Positions 27,031 to 36,139 are shown, counted from the first letter of the stretch. The stretch: DNA of 64,000 nucleotides from JAKPUX01 sp035353815 (GCA_035353815.1 DAOQAG010000009.1:44005-108004), one strand, 5' to 3'. Translations and numbers: made by a program. Notes: generated by a model not told the origin, from the sequence alone.

Positions 27031-27059
27031 ATAATAAGAACCGAAAAATTAGGCCGCAA
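27031..27059 (-). promoter_or_regulatory. Candidate sigma-70-like promoter for the TonB receptor operon
   Basis: On the minus strand, -35 TTGCGG (complement of 27054-27059) and -10 TATTAT (complement of 27031-27036) are separated by 17 bp. The -10 is one base from consensus and the -35 is weak, which would fit an activated promoter. The start would be near 27024, about 100 nt before the receptor ATG. Confidence 0.5.
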
Positions 27060-27068
27060 GTAAATTAA

Positions 27069-27092
27069 CGGTTAACCGAAAACGTATTTTCG
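27069..27092. promoter_or_regulatory. Adjacent palindromes upstream of the receptor promoter (possible operator)
   Basis: CGGTTAACCG (27069-27078) is a perfect palindrome. CGAAAACGTATTTTCG (27077-27092) is a perfect inverted repeat with a 4-nt centre and overlaps it by two bases. Relative to the candidate receptor start near 27024 they lie about 50 and 60 bp upstream, where an activator would bind. A further inverted repeat, TTAACA-AA-TGTTAA, lies at 27140-27153 and TCGGGA/TCCCGA at 27154-27179. Binding by the regulator encoded next door is an inference. Confidence 0.5.
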
Positions 27093-27259
27093 CATCTCAA
27101 AAATAATCTTGTTGTTTTTCGATATTTTGATTACCTTGTTTAACAAATGTTAATCGGGAGATTTATTACCATTTCCCGAACACTCTCCCTCCCCGATGGA
27201 TCTCCCTGCAGGAATACAGGACAGGGGATCCGCAAGGCTCGCAGACGTCGCCCATACCG

Positions 27260-28537
27260 ATGAACAAGAACCACCTGAATATCCAGAAAGAGCTGGAAAA
27301 AAGCCTGTTCCAGAGCGAGGCCATACGCAACTCGCGGAACACCCAGCTTCTGTTGACCTATCTGCTGCAGTGCCAGGATAAAGGCATCGTTCCGAAAGAG
27401 ACGATGATCGCCCGCGAGGTCTTTGGCAAAGACCAGCATTTTAATCCGGGTGAAGACCCTCTGGTCCGGGTTCATATTCACAATCTGCGTAAAAAGCTGG
27501 AAGAGTATTACCGGGAGGAAGGGCGGAAAGACCGGTACCGGCTGGAGATTCCCAAGGGGCAGTATGTCATCCACATCATCGATCAGACCGAGAGCAAGCA
27601 GATCGGTACCTGGATCCGCGCGCACACCGGATGGCTGCAGGTTTATCCCCTGTTGTTGGTGCTGATGACCTGCATCGCTTCAGGACTGCTGATCTACGCC
27701 GTAAGCCTGCATAAGGAAGTGAAGAAATACCGCTGTGTCGATATCGATGATGCGATCTGGGGTGATTTTCTCAAGTCCCGCAACGAGACCATGATCGTCT
27801 GCGGCGATCACTTTTTCTACAATATCAACATCAACTACCAGAATCGTTCGGTCCATATCCGCGACACCTGGATCAACTCCGCGGAAGACATGAAATATCT
27901 GATCTTTCCGGACAACACCACCACCGCCCAGCCTTCCGATCAAACCTATTTTCCCTTCGGCACGGTGTGGTCGCTTCCGAGCATCGTCAAGCTGCTGAAT
28001 TCTTCGCCGCGGCAGATCGTTCTGCGCAGTTCATCGCAGTTGACTCCCAATGTTATCGAAGAACAGAATGTGGTCTATATCGGCAATATCAAATCCCTCG
28101 GGATCCTGCAGCATTACATCGAGCAGGCCCATCTCGCCTATGATATCCGCCAGCGCATCCTGTACCACTTCTCCCCCGCTGACACCCTGCGCTTCAACGC
28201 CGAAGCCAACGAGGATGTCTATCACACCGATTACGCCTTCATCATCAAGTATGAAGGTCCGCGCGGCAATGCCATCCTGATCACGGCCGGATTTTTCACC
28301 ATCGGGCTCAAGGAAGCCTGCCGTTACCTCACCGAACCGGAACTCCTGCCGCAGCTCGAGCAGCTGCTCATCACCTCCTGCGGCCGTGTCCCGAAAAACT
28401 TTCTGGTGGTGCTCAAGGTTTCCGGAATCCGGCAAGCGATCATCGAATCCAGATTCGCCCTGGTCGAAGCGCTGACGCCGGTCAACTCGCCGGCGCCGCA
28501 CTCCGCCGCCAATCCGCTTCTTAGTCCAGTTCCTTGA
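27260..28537 (+). CDS. Membrane-tethered winged-helix transcription regulator
   Basis: A 425-residue protein. Residues 1-110 match a winged-helix domain of the type found in acidobacterial and related regulators (AREVFGKDQHFNPGEDPLVR, then HNLRKKLEEYY and EIPKGQYVIHI). One membrane span follows (about 125-148, WLQVYPLLLVLMTCIASGLL). The C-terminal 275 residues, presumably extracytoplasmic, form an alpha/beta sensor-like domain with NVVYIGNIKSL and GNAILITAGFFTIGLKEACRYL. The layout resembles ToxR/CadC. ATG 27260 has no strong Shine-Dalgarno, but no other in-frame start exists upstream. It is divergent from the TonB receptor operon, so it probably controls it. The 3' end overlaps the convergent DUF1080 gene by 17 nt. 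Confidence 0.82.
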   Translation: MNKNHLNIQKELEKSLFQSEAIRNSRNTQLLLTYLLQCQDKGIVPKETMIAREVFGKDQHFNPGEDPLVRVHIHNLRKKLEEYYREEGRKDRYRLEIPKGQYVIHIIDQTESKQIGTWIRAHTGWLQVYPLLLVLMTCIASGLLIYAVSLHKEVKKYRCVDIDDAIWGDFLKSRNETMIVCGDHFFYNININYQNRSVHIRDTWINSAEDMKYLIFPDNTTTAQPSDQTYFPFGTVWSLPSIVKLLNSSPRQIVLRSSSQLTPNVIEEQNVVYIGNIKSLGILQHYIEQAHLAYDIRQRILYHFSPADTLRFNAEANEDVYHTDYAFIIKYEGPRGNAILITAGFFTIGLKEACRYLTEPELLPQLEQLLITSCGRVPKNFLVVLKVSGIRQAIIESRFALVEALTPVNSPAPHSAANPLLSPVP

Positions 28538-29909
28538 TCTTGATGTTTCTAAAAAAGACCTGGCAGCCATGGTCCTGGAGCAGGATGTGGCCTTCCGCCG
28601 CTTCACCAAAGTTCGGCCAGATGGCATATTTGCTGCGGGCGACCAGGGCGCGCCACATCTGGGTGCCGCGCTGATATTCGACCTGCTTGATGCCGTTGAG
28701 ATAGTGGCACACCTTCTGGCCGCGGACCACGATCCGGGCCCGGTTCCAGTCGTATTTGTTGACGCGCTTGGCGGTATTTTCGTCGGGGGCATAGAGCCGA
28801 GCCTCGGCCGGGATCAGATCGTAGAGCGAAGCGAGAGTCCGGTTGCCGGCGGTACCCAGTTTGGCATCGGGATGGAGATCATCGTCCAGGATCTGGAACT
28901 CGCAGCCGATGGCCGATCCCGCGCCCTTGTTGGTCTGGGTATCGACGAAATACTTGATGCCGCTGTTGGCCCCGGCCGTCATCCGGAAATCGGCCTCGAG
29001 CTCAAAATCGGCATATTGCTTCACCGTGACGATATCGCCGCCGTTGCGCGCCTCTTCGCCGCCGCTTTCGGCTACTATGAGCATGCCGTTCTCGATGCTC
29101 CAACCGCCTTCCGGGAAGCGGTCAAGCTTGGCGCCCCGCCAGCCGGCCGTGGTCTTGCCATCCCAAAGCAGCTGCCAGCCCTCGGCGATCTCGCGCGGTG
29201 TGAGCTGGTTGGTGAGATAACTGCTCTGCGGAATGGCGTTGGTGACCGGCGTACGCAGCGCGGCCAGATTCTCCGTCAGGATGCGAAGGTTGCGCCAGGC
29301 GATGGTCTTGCCCGCCAGGCTCGAATCGTTGCCGATGCTATGCACCTGGAGGGCGATGAAGCCGGCGGGCGTCAGGTCATCGACGATATCGGCGGTGGGA
29401 AAGCCGTTGAGCCAGACGCGGATCGAGGTGCCAACCGCTTCGACACGAAACTGGTTCCATTCCCCTGGCTTGAAGGCCGCCTTGGCGGCGGGATTGCATT
29501 CGAGGTTGTAAAGCCAGCCGCGACGGGCTTCATCATAGAGGCCGCCGCTCCAGGCACGCGGCGAGGGATCGAGCTCGACCTGGAGACCATGGACGCGGCC
29601 CTTTTGCACCTCCGGCAGGCTCAGACTGCGAATCTGCACCCCGGAGTTCAGTCCGGCATCGATACGGCATTCATACTCGAGAATGAAATCACCATAGAGG
29701 GTGCGGGTGGCCAGAAAGGTGTTGGGGGTATTCAGTTTGCTGATGCCGACAATGGCGCCATCGCGCACCACAAATGGCGCATCGCCATTGAGCACCCGCC
29801 ACTCCTTCAGGTTCTTGCCATTGAACAGGTTCACCCAGAGATCTTTCCCCGCCGCAGCGGAGGCCAGCGCAAGAAGAGACATGGCTATCACCCAAAATTT
29901 GCTTCTCAT
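28521..29909 (-). CDS. Tandem DUF1080 (3-keto-glycoside hydrolase-like) protein
   Basis: A 462-residue secreted protein (signal peptide MRSKFWVIAMSLLALASAAAG) with two DUF1080 domains: one at about 24-215 (LFNGKNLKEWRVLNGDAPF) and one at about 246-460 (LLWDGKTTAGWRGA). DUF1080 is a concanavalin-like fold that includes 3-keto-disaccharide hydrolases acting together with Gfo/Idh/MocA oxidoreductases. That fits its neighbour: it lies 48 nt downstream of the second Tat-exported oxidoreductase. Two fused domains may broaden or separate binding and catalysis. The 3' end overlaps the convergent regulator gene by 17 nt. The domain call is strong; the reaction is inferred from the family. Confidence 0.85.
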   Translation of the reverse strand: MRSKFWVIAMSLLALASAAAGKDLWVNLFNGKNLKEWRVLNGDAPFVVRDGAIVGISKLNTPNTFLATRTLYGDFILEYECRIDAGLNSGVQIRSLSLPEVQKGRVHGLQVELDPSPRAWSGGLYDEARRGWLYNLECNPAAKAAFKPGEWNQFRVEAVGTSIRVWLNGFPTADIVDDLTPAGFIALQVHSIGNDSSLAGKTIAWRNLRILTENLAALRTPVTNAIPQSSYLTNQLTPREIAEGWQLLWDGKTTAGWRGAKLDRFPEGGWSIENGMLIVAESGGEEARNGGDIVTVKQYADFELEADFRMTAGANSGIKYFVDTQTNKGAGSAIGCEFQILDDDLHPDAKLGTAGNRTLASLYDLIPAEARLYAPDENTAKRVNKYDWNRARIVVRGQKVCHYLNGIKQVEYQRGTQMWRALVARSKYAIWPNFGEAAEGHILLQDHGCQVFFRNIKIKELD

Positions 29910-29957
29910 TATCTGCCCTTTTCCATTAAGTGGTTCATACGCTCCCCGGCCGGTTGA

Positions 29958-31280
29958 TCAATCGATCGACAGCTCCCACCCCTTGGCATACTCGCGTTTG
30001 CACAAGCCCCGCGCCTTTTTATTGCCGCGGACCTGCCCGGTCGCCGGATCGAGATCGAGGGTCTCGTTCAGTTTCCAGGCGATATTCGCGAGCTGCAGGA
30101 TCGTCACGCTCTTGTTGCCCTCAGCGATCGGTGAATTCAGCGGCGTCCCCTTGCGGATGGCGTCGATGAAATTACGAAAATGGATGTTGGTCAGTTCATC
30201 ACGGCTGAGCAGGTCCTGAGAAGTGCTGGCCGTCGGCAGCCGAAATTGCTCGAGCAGCGTGTCATTGTGCGAATAGACCTCGTAGCTGTCGCGGTCCAGC
30301 ACCACCGTGCCCTCGGTGCCATGGATCGCTGCACCACGGTCACGATTGTAATACTTCTTGCCCTGGCAGCTCAGGCCCTCCCAGGTGATCATGGCGTCGG
30401 GATATTCAAAGCTGGTGACGAGGGTATCATAAAATTCCCAGTCGTCCTTAAAATGGTAGCGGCCGCCGCTGGCGGTGACGCGCAGGGGGAGATCGACCCC
30501 CAGAGCCCAGCGGCAGATATCCACCTCATGGGTGCCGTTGTTGAGGGTTTCGCCGGTGCCCCATTGCCAGAACCAGTGCCAGTTGTAGGGGTGAATATTG
30601 TCCTTGTACGGCCGCCGCGGCGCCGGCCCCTGCCACAACTCCCAATTCAGAGAGGCGGGTACCGGCACCACCTTGCCAACGCCGATCGATTTGCGGACAT
30701 TGCTGTACCAGGCCTTGCCAAAATAGGGCCGGCCGATCAGACCCGCATGGATCCTGGCGATGATCTCCTGGCTGTGCGCCGAGGAACGCTGCTGGTTGCC
30801 CATCTGCACCAGCTTGCCGTATTTCTTCTGCGCCGCGACAAGGAGCTCGCCTTCATGGGGATTATGGCTGCAGGGCTTTTCGACATAAACATGTTTCCCG
30901 GCTTGCAGTCCCATGATGGCCATCGGGGCGTGCCAGTGCTCCGGGGTGGCGATGGTGATGGCATCGACATCGCGGGACTCGAGGATACGGCGAAAGTCCT
31001 CGACCCGGGCGGGGGCGGCGCCAGTGGCTTGCTCCGCCGCCGCGGCGAATTTATCCAGCTCCACGGCGTCGACATCGCAGACATGGGTGACCGCGGCGTT
31101 GTCGCCGAAGCGCACGCCGTCGAGATGGGCATAGGCCCGGCCGTGCAGCCCGATGATGGCAAAATTAAGGCGGTCGTTGGCCCCGATGATCCGGCTGTAG
31201 CTTTTAGCGCTCGCTCCGAAGGCCAGGCCGGCAGCCCCCATGGCGGAAAGCTTGAGGAAATCCCTGCGTGACTGTTCCAT
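29958..31280 (-). CDS. Gfo/Idh/MocA-family oxidoreductase with Tat signal (copy 2)
   Basis: A 440-residue exported oxidoreductase. The N-terminus SRRDFLKLSAMGAAGLAFGA is a clear twin-arginine signal. The Rossmann domain begins LNFAIIGLHGRAYAHL and includes the conserved EKP (VYVEKPCSHNP) and NQQRSS. Unlike copy 1 at 14995-16257, it keeps the canonical EKP, and the two are only distantly similar. It lies between GH78 and the DUF1080 protein on the same strand, so a rhamnosidase, oxidase and keto-glycoside hydrolase set seems likely. The exact substrate is unknown; 3-keto-sugar formation is the family-based inference. Confidence 0.88.
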   Translation of the reverse strand: MEQSRRDFLKLSAMGAAGLAFGASAKSYSRIIGANDRLNFAIIGLHGRAYAHLDGVRFGDNAAVTHVCDVDAVELDKFAAAAEQATGAAPARVEDFRRILESRDVDAITIATPEHWHAPMAIMGLQAGKHVYVEKPCSHNPHEGELLVAAQKKYGKLVQMGNQQRSSAHSQEIIARIHAGLIGRPYFGKAWYSNVRKSIGVGKVVPVPASLNWELWQGPAPRRPYKDNIHPYNWHWFWQWGTGETLNNGTHEVDICRWALGVDLPLRVTASGGRYHFKDDWEFYDTLVTSFEYPDAMITWEGLSCQGKKYYNRDRGAAIHGTEGTVVLDRDSYEVYSHNDTLLEQFRLPTASTSQDLLSRDELTNIHFRNFIDAIRKGTPLNSPIAEGNKSVTILQLANIAWKLNETLDLDPATGQVRGNKKARGLCKREYAKGWELSID

Positions 31281-31400
31281 GCTGACGAACCTCTATGTTT
31301 GATCCATGGCGGTGTTGTGATCCTGGAACGCGGCGAAGCGGATGCCGGGATGCGGCGGCCCGTCACAATCCAGATGCTGGAATCCGCTGATGACGCCCGC

Positions 31401-34148
31401 TCAGGGCCGCGGCCAATCCCACTCCAGCTGATACGTTCCCGATCCCAGGGTGACCCGGACAACGCCCTCCTGCTCTTCCGCCGAGAGCACCCCCTCGGCC
31501 GTGCGCAGAGGACGGCGGCCCTCGGTAACGGCTGCCAGTACAGCGCGCGGCAGTGTCGCCAGGGCGGTGGTATTGGGCGGCACGCTCAGGGAGAGGTGCA
31601 TCCGTCCCTGGCTGATCTCCCAGCCGCAGGCCACCGTTCCATAAAGCGAGTTGAGTTCGGCGCGGGCATGCGTCAATCCGCCGCCCGGATGGGGCTGGAA
31701 GAGAATATGCTTGTATCCCGGCTGCGCCGGATCGATCTCAATGCCGGCGACCCACCGGTAGAGCCAGTCGCCGATGGCGCCATAGGCGTAGTGATTGAAG
31801 GAATTCATGCCGGGATCCTGGAAGGAGCCGTTCCGCTTGATGCCATCCCAGCGCTCCCAGATGGTGGTGGCGCCGCGGGTGACCGGATAGAGCCAGGAGG
31901 GGTACTCCTTGCGATTGAGGAGCATAAAGGCTTCATCCGGATAGCCGAAATCGCTGAGGACGGGACAGATCAGCGGCGCGCCGACAAAGCCGGTGGTGAT
32001 GTGGCCGAAGCGGCGTACATCCTCCGCCAGCCGTCTGGCCGCGGCCGGCCGCTGCTCCGGCGGCAGGAGATCGAAGGCCAGGGCGAGGCAGTACGCGGTC
32101 TGGGTATTGGAGGCCAGCCGGCCGTTGGCGGTGACGAATTCCCGGTTAAAGGCCGCGGTGGCCTTCTCCCTGATCCGGGCCAGGGTTTCAGCTTCCTCTA
32201 CCTTGCCCAGCAGCCGGGCGGCGCGCTCGGTCACTGCCGTAGAACGGATGAAATAGGCCTGGCAGACGAGATCCTTGTCGGTGGTGGCGCCGGGATAATC
32301 GGAGCGGGTCGTGGCGAAGGCGAGCCAGTCGCCAAAGGTGTAATCGCGGTTCCAGAGATAGCTCTCCCCGGCGCGCGCTGTCATATAATCGACCCAGGCC
32401 CTCATGCTGGGATATTGCTGTTCGAGGATATGCAGATCGCCGTAACAGAGATAGACGGTCCAGGGGACGATGACCGCGGCGTCGGCCCAGGCTGCGGCGG
32501 CCACATTGGCGGTGGGATTCTGCTTGTCGAGGACATTGGGGATCACATGGGGAACCGCGCCGCTGGGCTTTTGGTCCAGCGCCAGATCCTGGAGCCATTT
32601 GGTGTAGAACGCGGCGATCTCGCCGTTGAAGCAGGCGGTGCGGGCGAAGACCTGGGCATCGCCGGTCCAGCCGAGGCGCTCATTGCGCTGCGGGCAATCG
32701 GTGGGCACATCGACGAAATTGCCCTTCTGGCTCCACTGGATGTTATGCTGCAGTTGGTTGATCAGGGAATCCGAACAGGTAAAGTTGCCGGCAGGGGCAT
32801 AATCGGAATGGATGACTATGCCGGTCACCATGTCGGGGCGCAATTCTCCGGGGCAGCCCTCGACGTGGAGATAACGAAAGCCGTGGAAGGTGAAGCGTGG
32901 TTCCCAGATCTCTTCACCGCGGCCGTTGAGGATGTATTCATCGCGCTGCTGGGCATCGCGCAGATTGTCGAGATAGACATTGCCGGCCTGGTCGAGCACC
33001 TCAAAATGGGTCAAGCGGATGCGCTGGCCGCTGGCGCCGGTGGTTTTAAGGCGCACCCAGCCGGTAAAGATTTGGCCAAAATCGGCGACGACCTCCCCCT
33101 TGGGGGTGGTGAAGATGCGCTGGGGGCGGATTTCGCCGATACGGCGCACCGGCAACCCCGCCGGCGCGACCAGGTGGACCGTGGCGGCGGGCAGAACCCG
33201 GACTCCGGACCACCCGGTATCGTCATACCCGGGCGAACTCCATCCCTTCTTTTCCAGCCGGCTGTCATAGCGCTCGCCGTTATAAATGTCCGAGGCGAGC
33301 AAGGGCCCGGTCGAAGAGCGCCATTTGTCGTCGGTGGTGATCCATTCGCTGCTGCCATCCGCATAGAGGACATGGATCTGCGCCAGCAGGGCCAGGGTCT
33401 TGCCATAGGTATTGCGCTGCCCGTTGAAGGCCAGGTTGCCGCGGTACCAGCCATCGCCGAGGAGGACGCCGGCGGCATTGGCGCCGGGCTTGAGCATGGC
33501 CGTCACGTCCCAGGTCTGATACTGCAGGCGGTGATCGAAGGAGGTCCACCCCGGCGTGAGGACCTGGTCGCCGACCTTGGCGCCATTCAGTTCCAGTTCG
33601 TAGAGCCCACGGCTGGTCACATAGGCGCGCGCGGCCACAATGCCATTTTTAAGGAGGAATGCACGGCGGAGCATGGGACAGGGCATCGATTGGGTGGAAT
33701 CCTCGGCCAGATCAGGCTCGATCCAGGCGGCCTTCCAGTCCGATGGCTCCAGTACTCCCATCTCCCAGCAGGCGACGCTGCTCCAGGGGGATGGCCGGCC
33801 CTTCTGGTCCCAAATGCGGACCTGCCAGCAGCAGCGTATCCCCGAGGTCAGGGGCGCACCGGCATAGGGAATGTGGATCGAGGCCGCCGTGGATACTTTG
33901 CCGGAATCCCAGAGCAGCGGCGCGCCTTTTTTCAGGGCAGCAGGATCCGCGGCGACCCGGATTTGATAGGCGCTTTGCAGCGTGCCGCGGCCGGCTGCGG
34001 CTATTTTCCAGCTCAGACGCGGCTGCCGGATATCCAGACCGATAGGATCGGTCTTGTATTCGGTCCGCAGGTCGGTCACCGTCACCGCAGCTCGGGCCAA
34101 GAGCGGCACTACCGCGAGAAGCAGCCATAGCAGGGGGATATTCTTCAT
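31401..34148 (-). CDS. GH78 alpha-L-rhamnosidase
   Basis: A 915-residue secreted alpha-L-rhamnosidase. The signal peptide (NIPLLWLLLAVVPLLARA) starts at ATG 34148; this start is preferred to one four codons upstream because GGAG lies 6 nt before it. The order is N-terminal beta-sandwich domains, then the alpha-toroid with PTDCPQRNERLGWTGDAQ, where the acidic residues form the active site, then WLYPVTRGATTIWERWDG, and a C-terminal Greek-key domain. It releases L-rhamnose from rhamnogalacturonan or other rhamnosides, feeding RhaA and RhaB at the far end of the island. It has its own promoter candidate, and a strong hairpin separates it from the upstream gene. Confidence 0.95.
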   Translation of the reverse strand: MKNIPLLWLLLAVVPLLARAAVTVTDLRTEYKTDPIGLDIRQPRLSWKIAAAGRGTLQSAYQIRVAADPAALKKGAPLLWDSGKVSTAASIHIPYAGAPLTSGIRCCWQVRIWDQKGRPSPWSSVACWEMGVLEPSDWKAAWIEPDLAEDSTQSMPCPMLRRAFLLKNGIVAARAYVTSRGLYELELNGAKVGDQVLTPGWTSFDHRLQYQTWDVTAMLKPGANAAGVLLGDGWYRGNLAFNGQRNTYGKTLALLAQIHVLYADGSSEWITTDDKWRSSTGPLLASDIYNGERYDSRLEKKGWSSPGYDDTGWSGVRVLPAATVHLVAPAGLPVRRIGEIRPQRIFTTPKGEVVADFGQIFTGWVRLKTTGASGQRIRLTHFEVLDQAGNVYLDNLRDAQQRDEYILNGRGEEIWEPRFTFHGFRYLHVEGCPGELRPDMVTGIVIHSDYAPAGNFTCSDSLINQLQHNIQWSQKGNFVDVPTDCPQRNERLGWTGDAQVFARTACFNGEIAAFYTKWLQDLALDQKPSGAVPHVIPNVLDKQNPTANVAAAAWADAAVIVPWTVYLCYGDLHILEQQYPSMRAWVDYMTARAGESYLWNRDYTFGDWLAFATTRSDYPGATTDKDLVCQAYFIRSTAVTERAARLLGKVEEAETLARIREKATAAFNREFVTANGRLASNTQTAYCLALAFDLLPPEQRPAAARRLAEDVRRFGHITTGFVGAPLICPVLSDFGYPDEAFMLLNRKEYPSWLYPVTRGATTIWERWDGIKRNGSFQDPGMNSFNHYAYGAIGDWLYRWVAGIEIDPAQPGYKHILFQPHPGGGLTHARAELNSLYGTVACGWEISQGRMHLSLSVPPNTTALATLPRAVLAAVTEGRRPLRTAEGVLSAEEQEGVVRVTLGSGTYQLEWDWPRP

Positions 34149-34227
34149 CGCCAACTCCATTCTGGGGGAAAATCGTTTACACGTGGGGCAAACAGGCAGC
34201 ATTCAGGGCAAAATGGTCTAATTGGGT

Positions 34228-34256
34228 AGTATACTAAAAGTTATGATTCAAGGCAA
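34228..34256 (-). promoter_or_regulatory. Candidate sigma-70-like promoter for GH78
   Basis: On the minus strand, -35 TTGCCT (complement of 34251-34256) and -10 TATACT (complement of 34228-34233) with a 17-bp spacer. Start near 34221, about 70 nt before the GH78 start codon. It lies just after the hairpin that ends the upstream gene. Confidence 0.6.
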
Positions 34257-34297
34257 GAATAATTCTCGCGCAGGCCCTGATTCAACCGGAATAATTT

Positions 34298-34334
34298 AGC
34301 GCCGCGCCTCCCGGCAGCCGGGAGGCGCGGCGCT
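34298..34334 (-). terminator. Perfect 17-bp hairpin after the GH71/99-like gene
   Basis: 34298-34314 and 34318-34334 are perfect reverse complements with a 3-nt loop. On the minus strand it begins 8 nt after the stop codon of the gene at 34343 and is followed by AAATTATTCC, a weak T-tract, so it is a probable but non-classical terminator. It separates the upstream two-gene unit from the GH78 promoter. Confidence 0.65.
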
Positions 34335-34342
34335 GCCGCCGG

Positions 34343-36097
34343 TCACGGCCCGGAATAGATCCAGTTGAAGCGTCCGCCGGGGGCGGCATCCCCGTTGATG
34401 TACCAGTCGAGGGGATCCGAGGTATCCTGCATGTTGTCCGACCACTTGAATTCCAGATCCAGCGCCTCCGCAAACCCGGCGATGGCGCTGCGCGGCACGG
34501 TGATCATCAGTTTATCGCCCCGAAGGGCATAGGGCACCAGCTGCTGATCCTGCCACAGGCCGCTGGCGAAGCGCTGCAGCCGCTCACCACCGGTGACGCG
34601 ATAGTCATACCCCTTCCATCCCGTGGTGCCGTTCCGGTCCGCGTCGATGTAGAGGCACATCCAGCCTTCGCCGGTGTTCGGCGTGATATCCGAGACCGTT
34701 TGCGCGAAGAAAAAGAGCTGCTCCTGGTCACGGGCGATTTTCATCAGATGCAGGTCGTTTCTTCCGGTGGTGTTGGTATACACGGTGACCGGCCTGGATT
34801 GCGCGCCCCGCCAGTTTCTCGGCTGCGTATCCCCGGTGTAATCCCGGTATACCGGGGCAACATCGTCCCAATCCGCCCACTCCCGGATGGTCTTGCGCGC
34901 TCCGGGCCGGGGATTGGCCTCGATCCCCTTGAAGCGTCTGATATTCTGGACCAGTTGCATATAATAGTTATCCTTCAGGCCGGCGGTCCGCGTCGGTTCG
35001 ATATCGCGGCTGTATTCCGGGCTCGCCTGATCGCAAAACCAGGAGTGCTCCGGATTGCCGTCCTTGCTGGTCCAGCGGCCGGCGGTCCATTCATTCCACC
35101 CCGTCACAAAAACAAATTCCGGATCTTCCCTGAGCGCAACTTCCCACTGCTCCTGAAAGTTGTAGCCATAGGGGAGATCGGTCTCCGGATTCCCCGCCTG
35201 GCCGTTGTGATAGCTTCGCCCCCAATTGTCCTTGTTGCCATAAAAGGCCGAGCCGCCCATGCCCGCTTTCGGGTTCGGATGCTGCGCGACAGAGACGTTG
35301 ATGATCTCCTTTTCGCCATGATAGTTGAAATGCGCGCGCTGCGGCCGGGTGAATTCGATCCACGGCCAGCTGTTGGTCTTGTATTTTTCATTCGGCCATT
35401 GCGATTCCCGCCAGGTGAAACTCTCCTCGCAGTCAAAGCCGACCGCTTCGGGGACCAGACCGATGATGAGGGGCAAGCCATCGAGTTTGAACCAGCACTG
35501 CGGATGATAGTATCTGGCACCCTCCATATAGAAATATTCATAGGCCTCTTCCATACGCACGCCCGAGTCGGTATGGGTGTAAAAAACGATTTTGGGGGGA
35601 TTCTTGCCCTGGGCGCGGACCGCATCCATAGCCCGCATCAACAGATCGGCCCTCTCGGGGTAGACCGAGCCGTTGGTCGCATCGATCACCAGAATATCGA
35701 CACCGGCATCCGTCAGCAGCTGCACGCTGCGTAGCGTGACCCAGTAATCGTCGGCGCGGTAATAGCCATAGACGGGCTCCCCCCAGTAGTACGCCGGGCA
35801 GGGTCCGCCGGGATAATAGACCGGCGTTCCCCAATACGGATGGTCATAATCCTCAAGCACCTCCGGGTGCTGCGGGACGATCTGGCTCAGATCCCAATAC
35901 TCCTCCGCCGTCCCGTCGCCATGGGTGAGAAAATAGAACAGGGCGACCTGTTTGCCCGCGCGGGGATTACCCACCGCATCGTTCTGCGACAAGGTCCGGC
36001 CCAGATCGTCCGTGCCCGCCAGGGGCTGGGCATACAGCCCTGGGCTGCCGGACAATGCGAGCAACAGCAGCAGGATCATGCTCGTCAACTGTTTCAA
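34343..36097 (-). CDS. GH71/GH99-like glycosidase with C-terminal binding domain
   Basis: A 584-residue secreted protein (signal peptide LTSMILLLLLALSGSPGLYA). Residues about 45-370 resemble the GH71/GH99-like TIM-barrel group: GKQVALFYFLTHGDG, GVDILVIDATNG, KIVFYTHTD and VFVTGWNEWTAGRW, the last with an acidic residue at the expected strand end. The final 170 residues (LHLMKIARDQEQLFFFAQT, MCLYIDADRNGTTGWKGYDY) look like a CBM9-like carbohydrate-binding domain. GH99 includes endo-alpha-mannosidases, which would fit the GH92 enzymes, but I cannot name the family with certainty. It is in an operon with the GH28 upstream (42-nt gap). Confidence 0.55.
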   Translation of the reverse strand: MKQLTSMILLLLLALSGSPGLYAQPLAGTDDLGRTLSQNDAVGNPRAGKQVALFYFLTHGDGTAEEYWDLSQIVPQHPEVLEDYDHPYWGTPVYYPGGPCPAYYWGEPVYGYYRADDYWVTLRSVQLLTDAGVDILVIDATNGSVYPERADLLMRAMDAVRAQGKNPPKIVFYTHTDSGVRMEEAYEYFYMEGARYYHPQCWFKLDGLPLIIGLVPEAVGFDCEESFTWRESQWPNEKYKTNSWPWIEFTRPQRAHFNYHGEKEIINVSVAQHPNPKAGMGGSAFYGNKDNWGRSYHNGQAGNPETDLPYGYNFQEQWEVALREDPEFVFVTGWNEWTAGRWTSKDGNPEHSWFCDQASPEYSRDIEPTRTAGLKDNYYMQLVQNIRRFKGIEANPRPGARKTIREWADWDDVAPVYRDYTGDTQPRNWRGAQSRPVTVYTNTTGRNDLHLMKIARDQEQLFFFAQTVSDITPNTGEGWMCLYIDADRNGTTGWKGYDYRVTGGERLQRFASGLWQDQQLVPYALRGDKLMITVPRSAIAGFAEALDLEFKWSDNMQDTSDPLDWYINGDAAPGGRFNWIYSGP

Positions 36098-36139
36098 ATG
36101 GTACCTCCCTGAGAGTAGGCCTCTTGAGTTCTGCGGCAG

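Noticed and set aside
31299..34130. A 943-codon open frame on the plus strand, antisense to GH78
   Set aside because: The minus-strand protein is an unmistakable GH78 enzyme. The antisense product is Gly/Ala/Asp-rich without a domain or a ribosome site.
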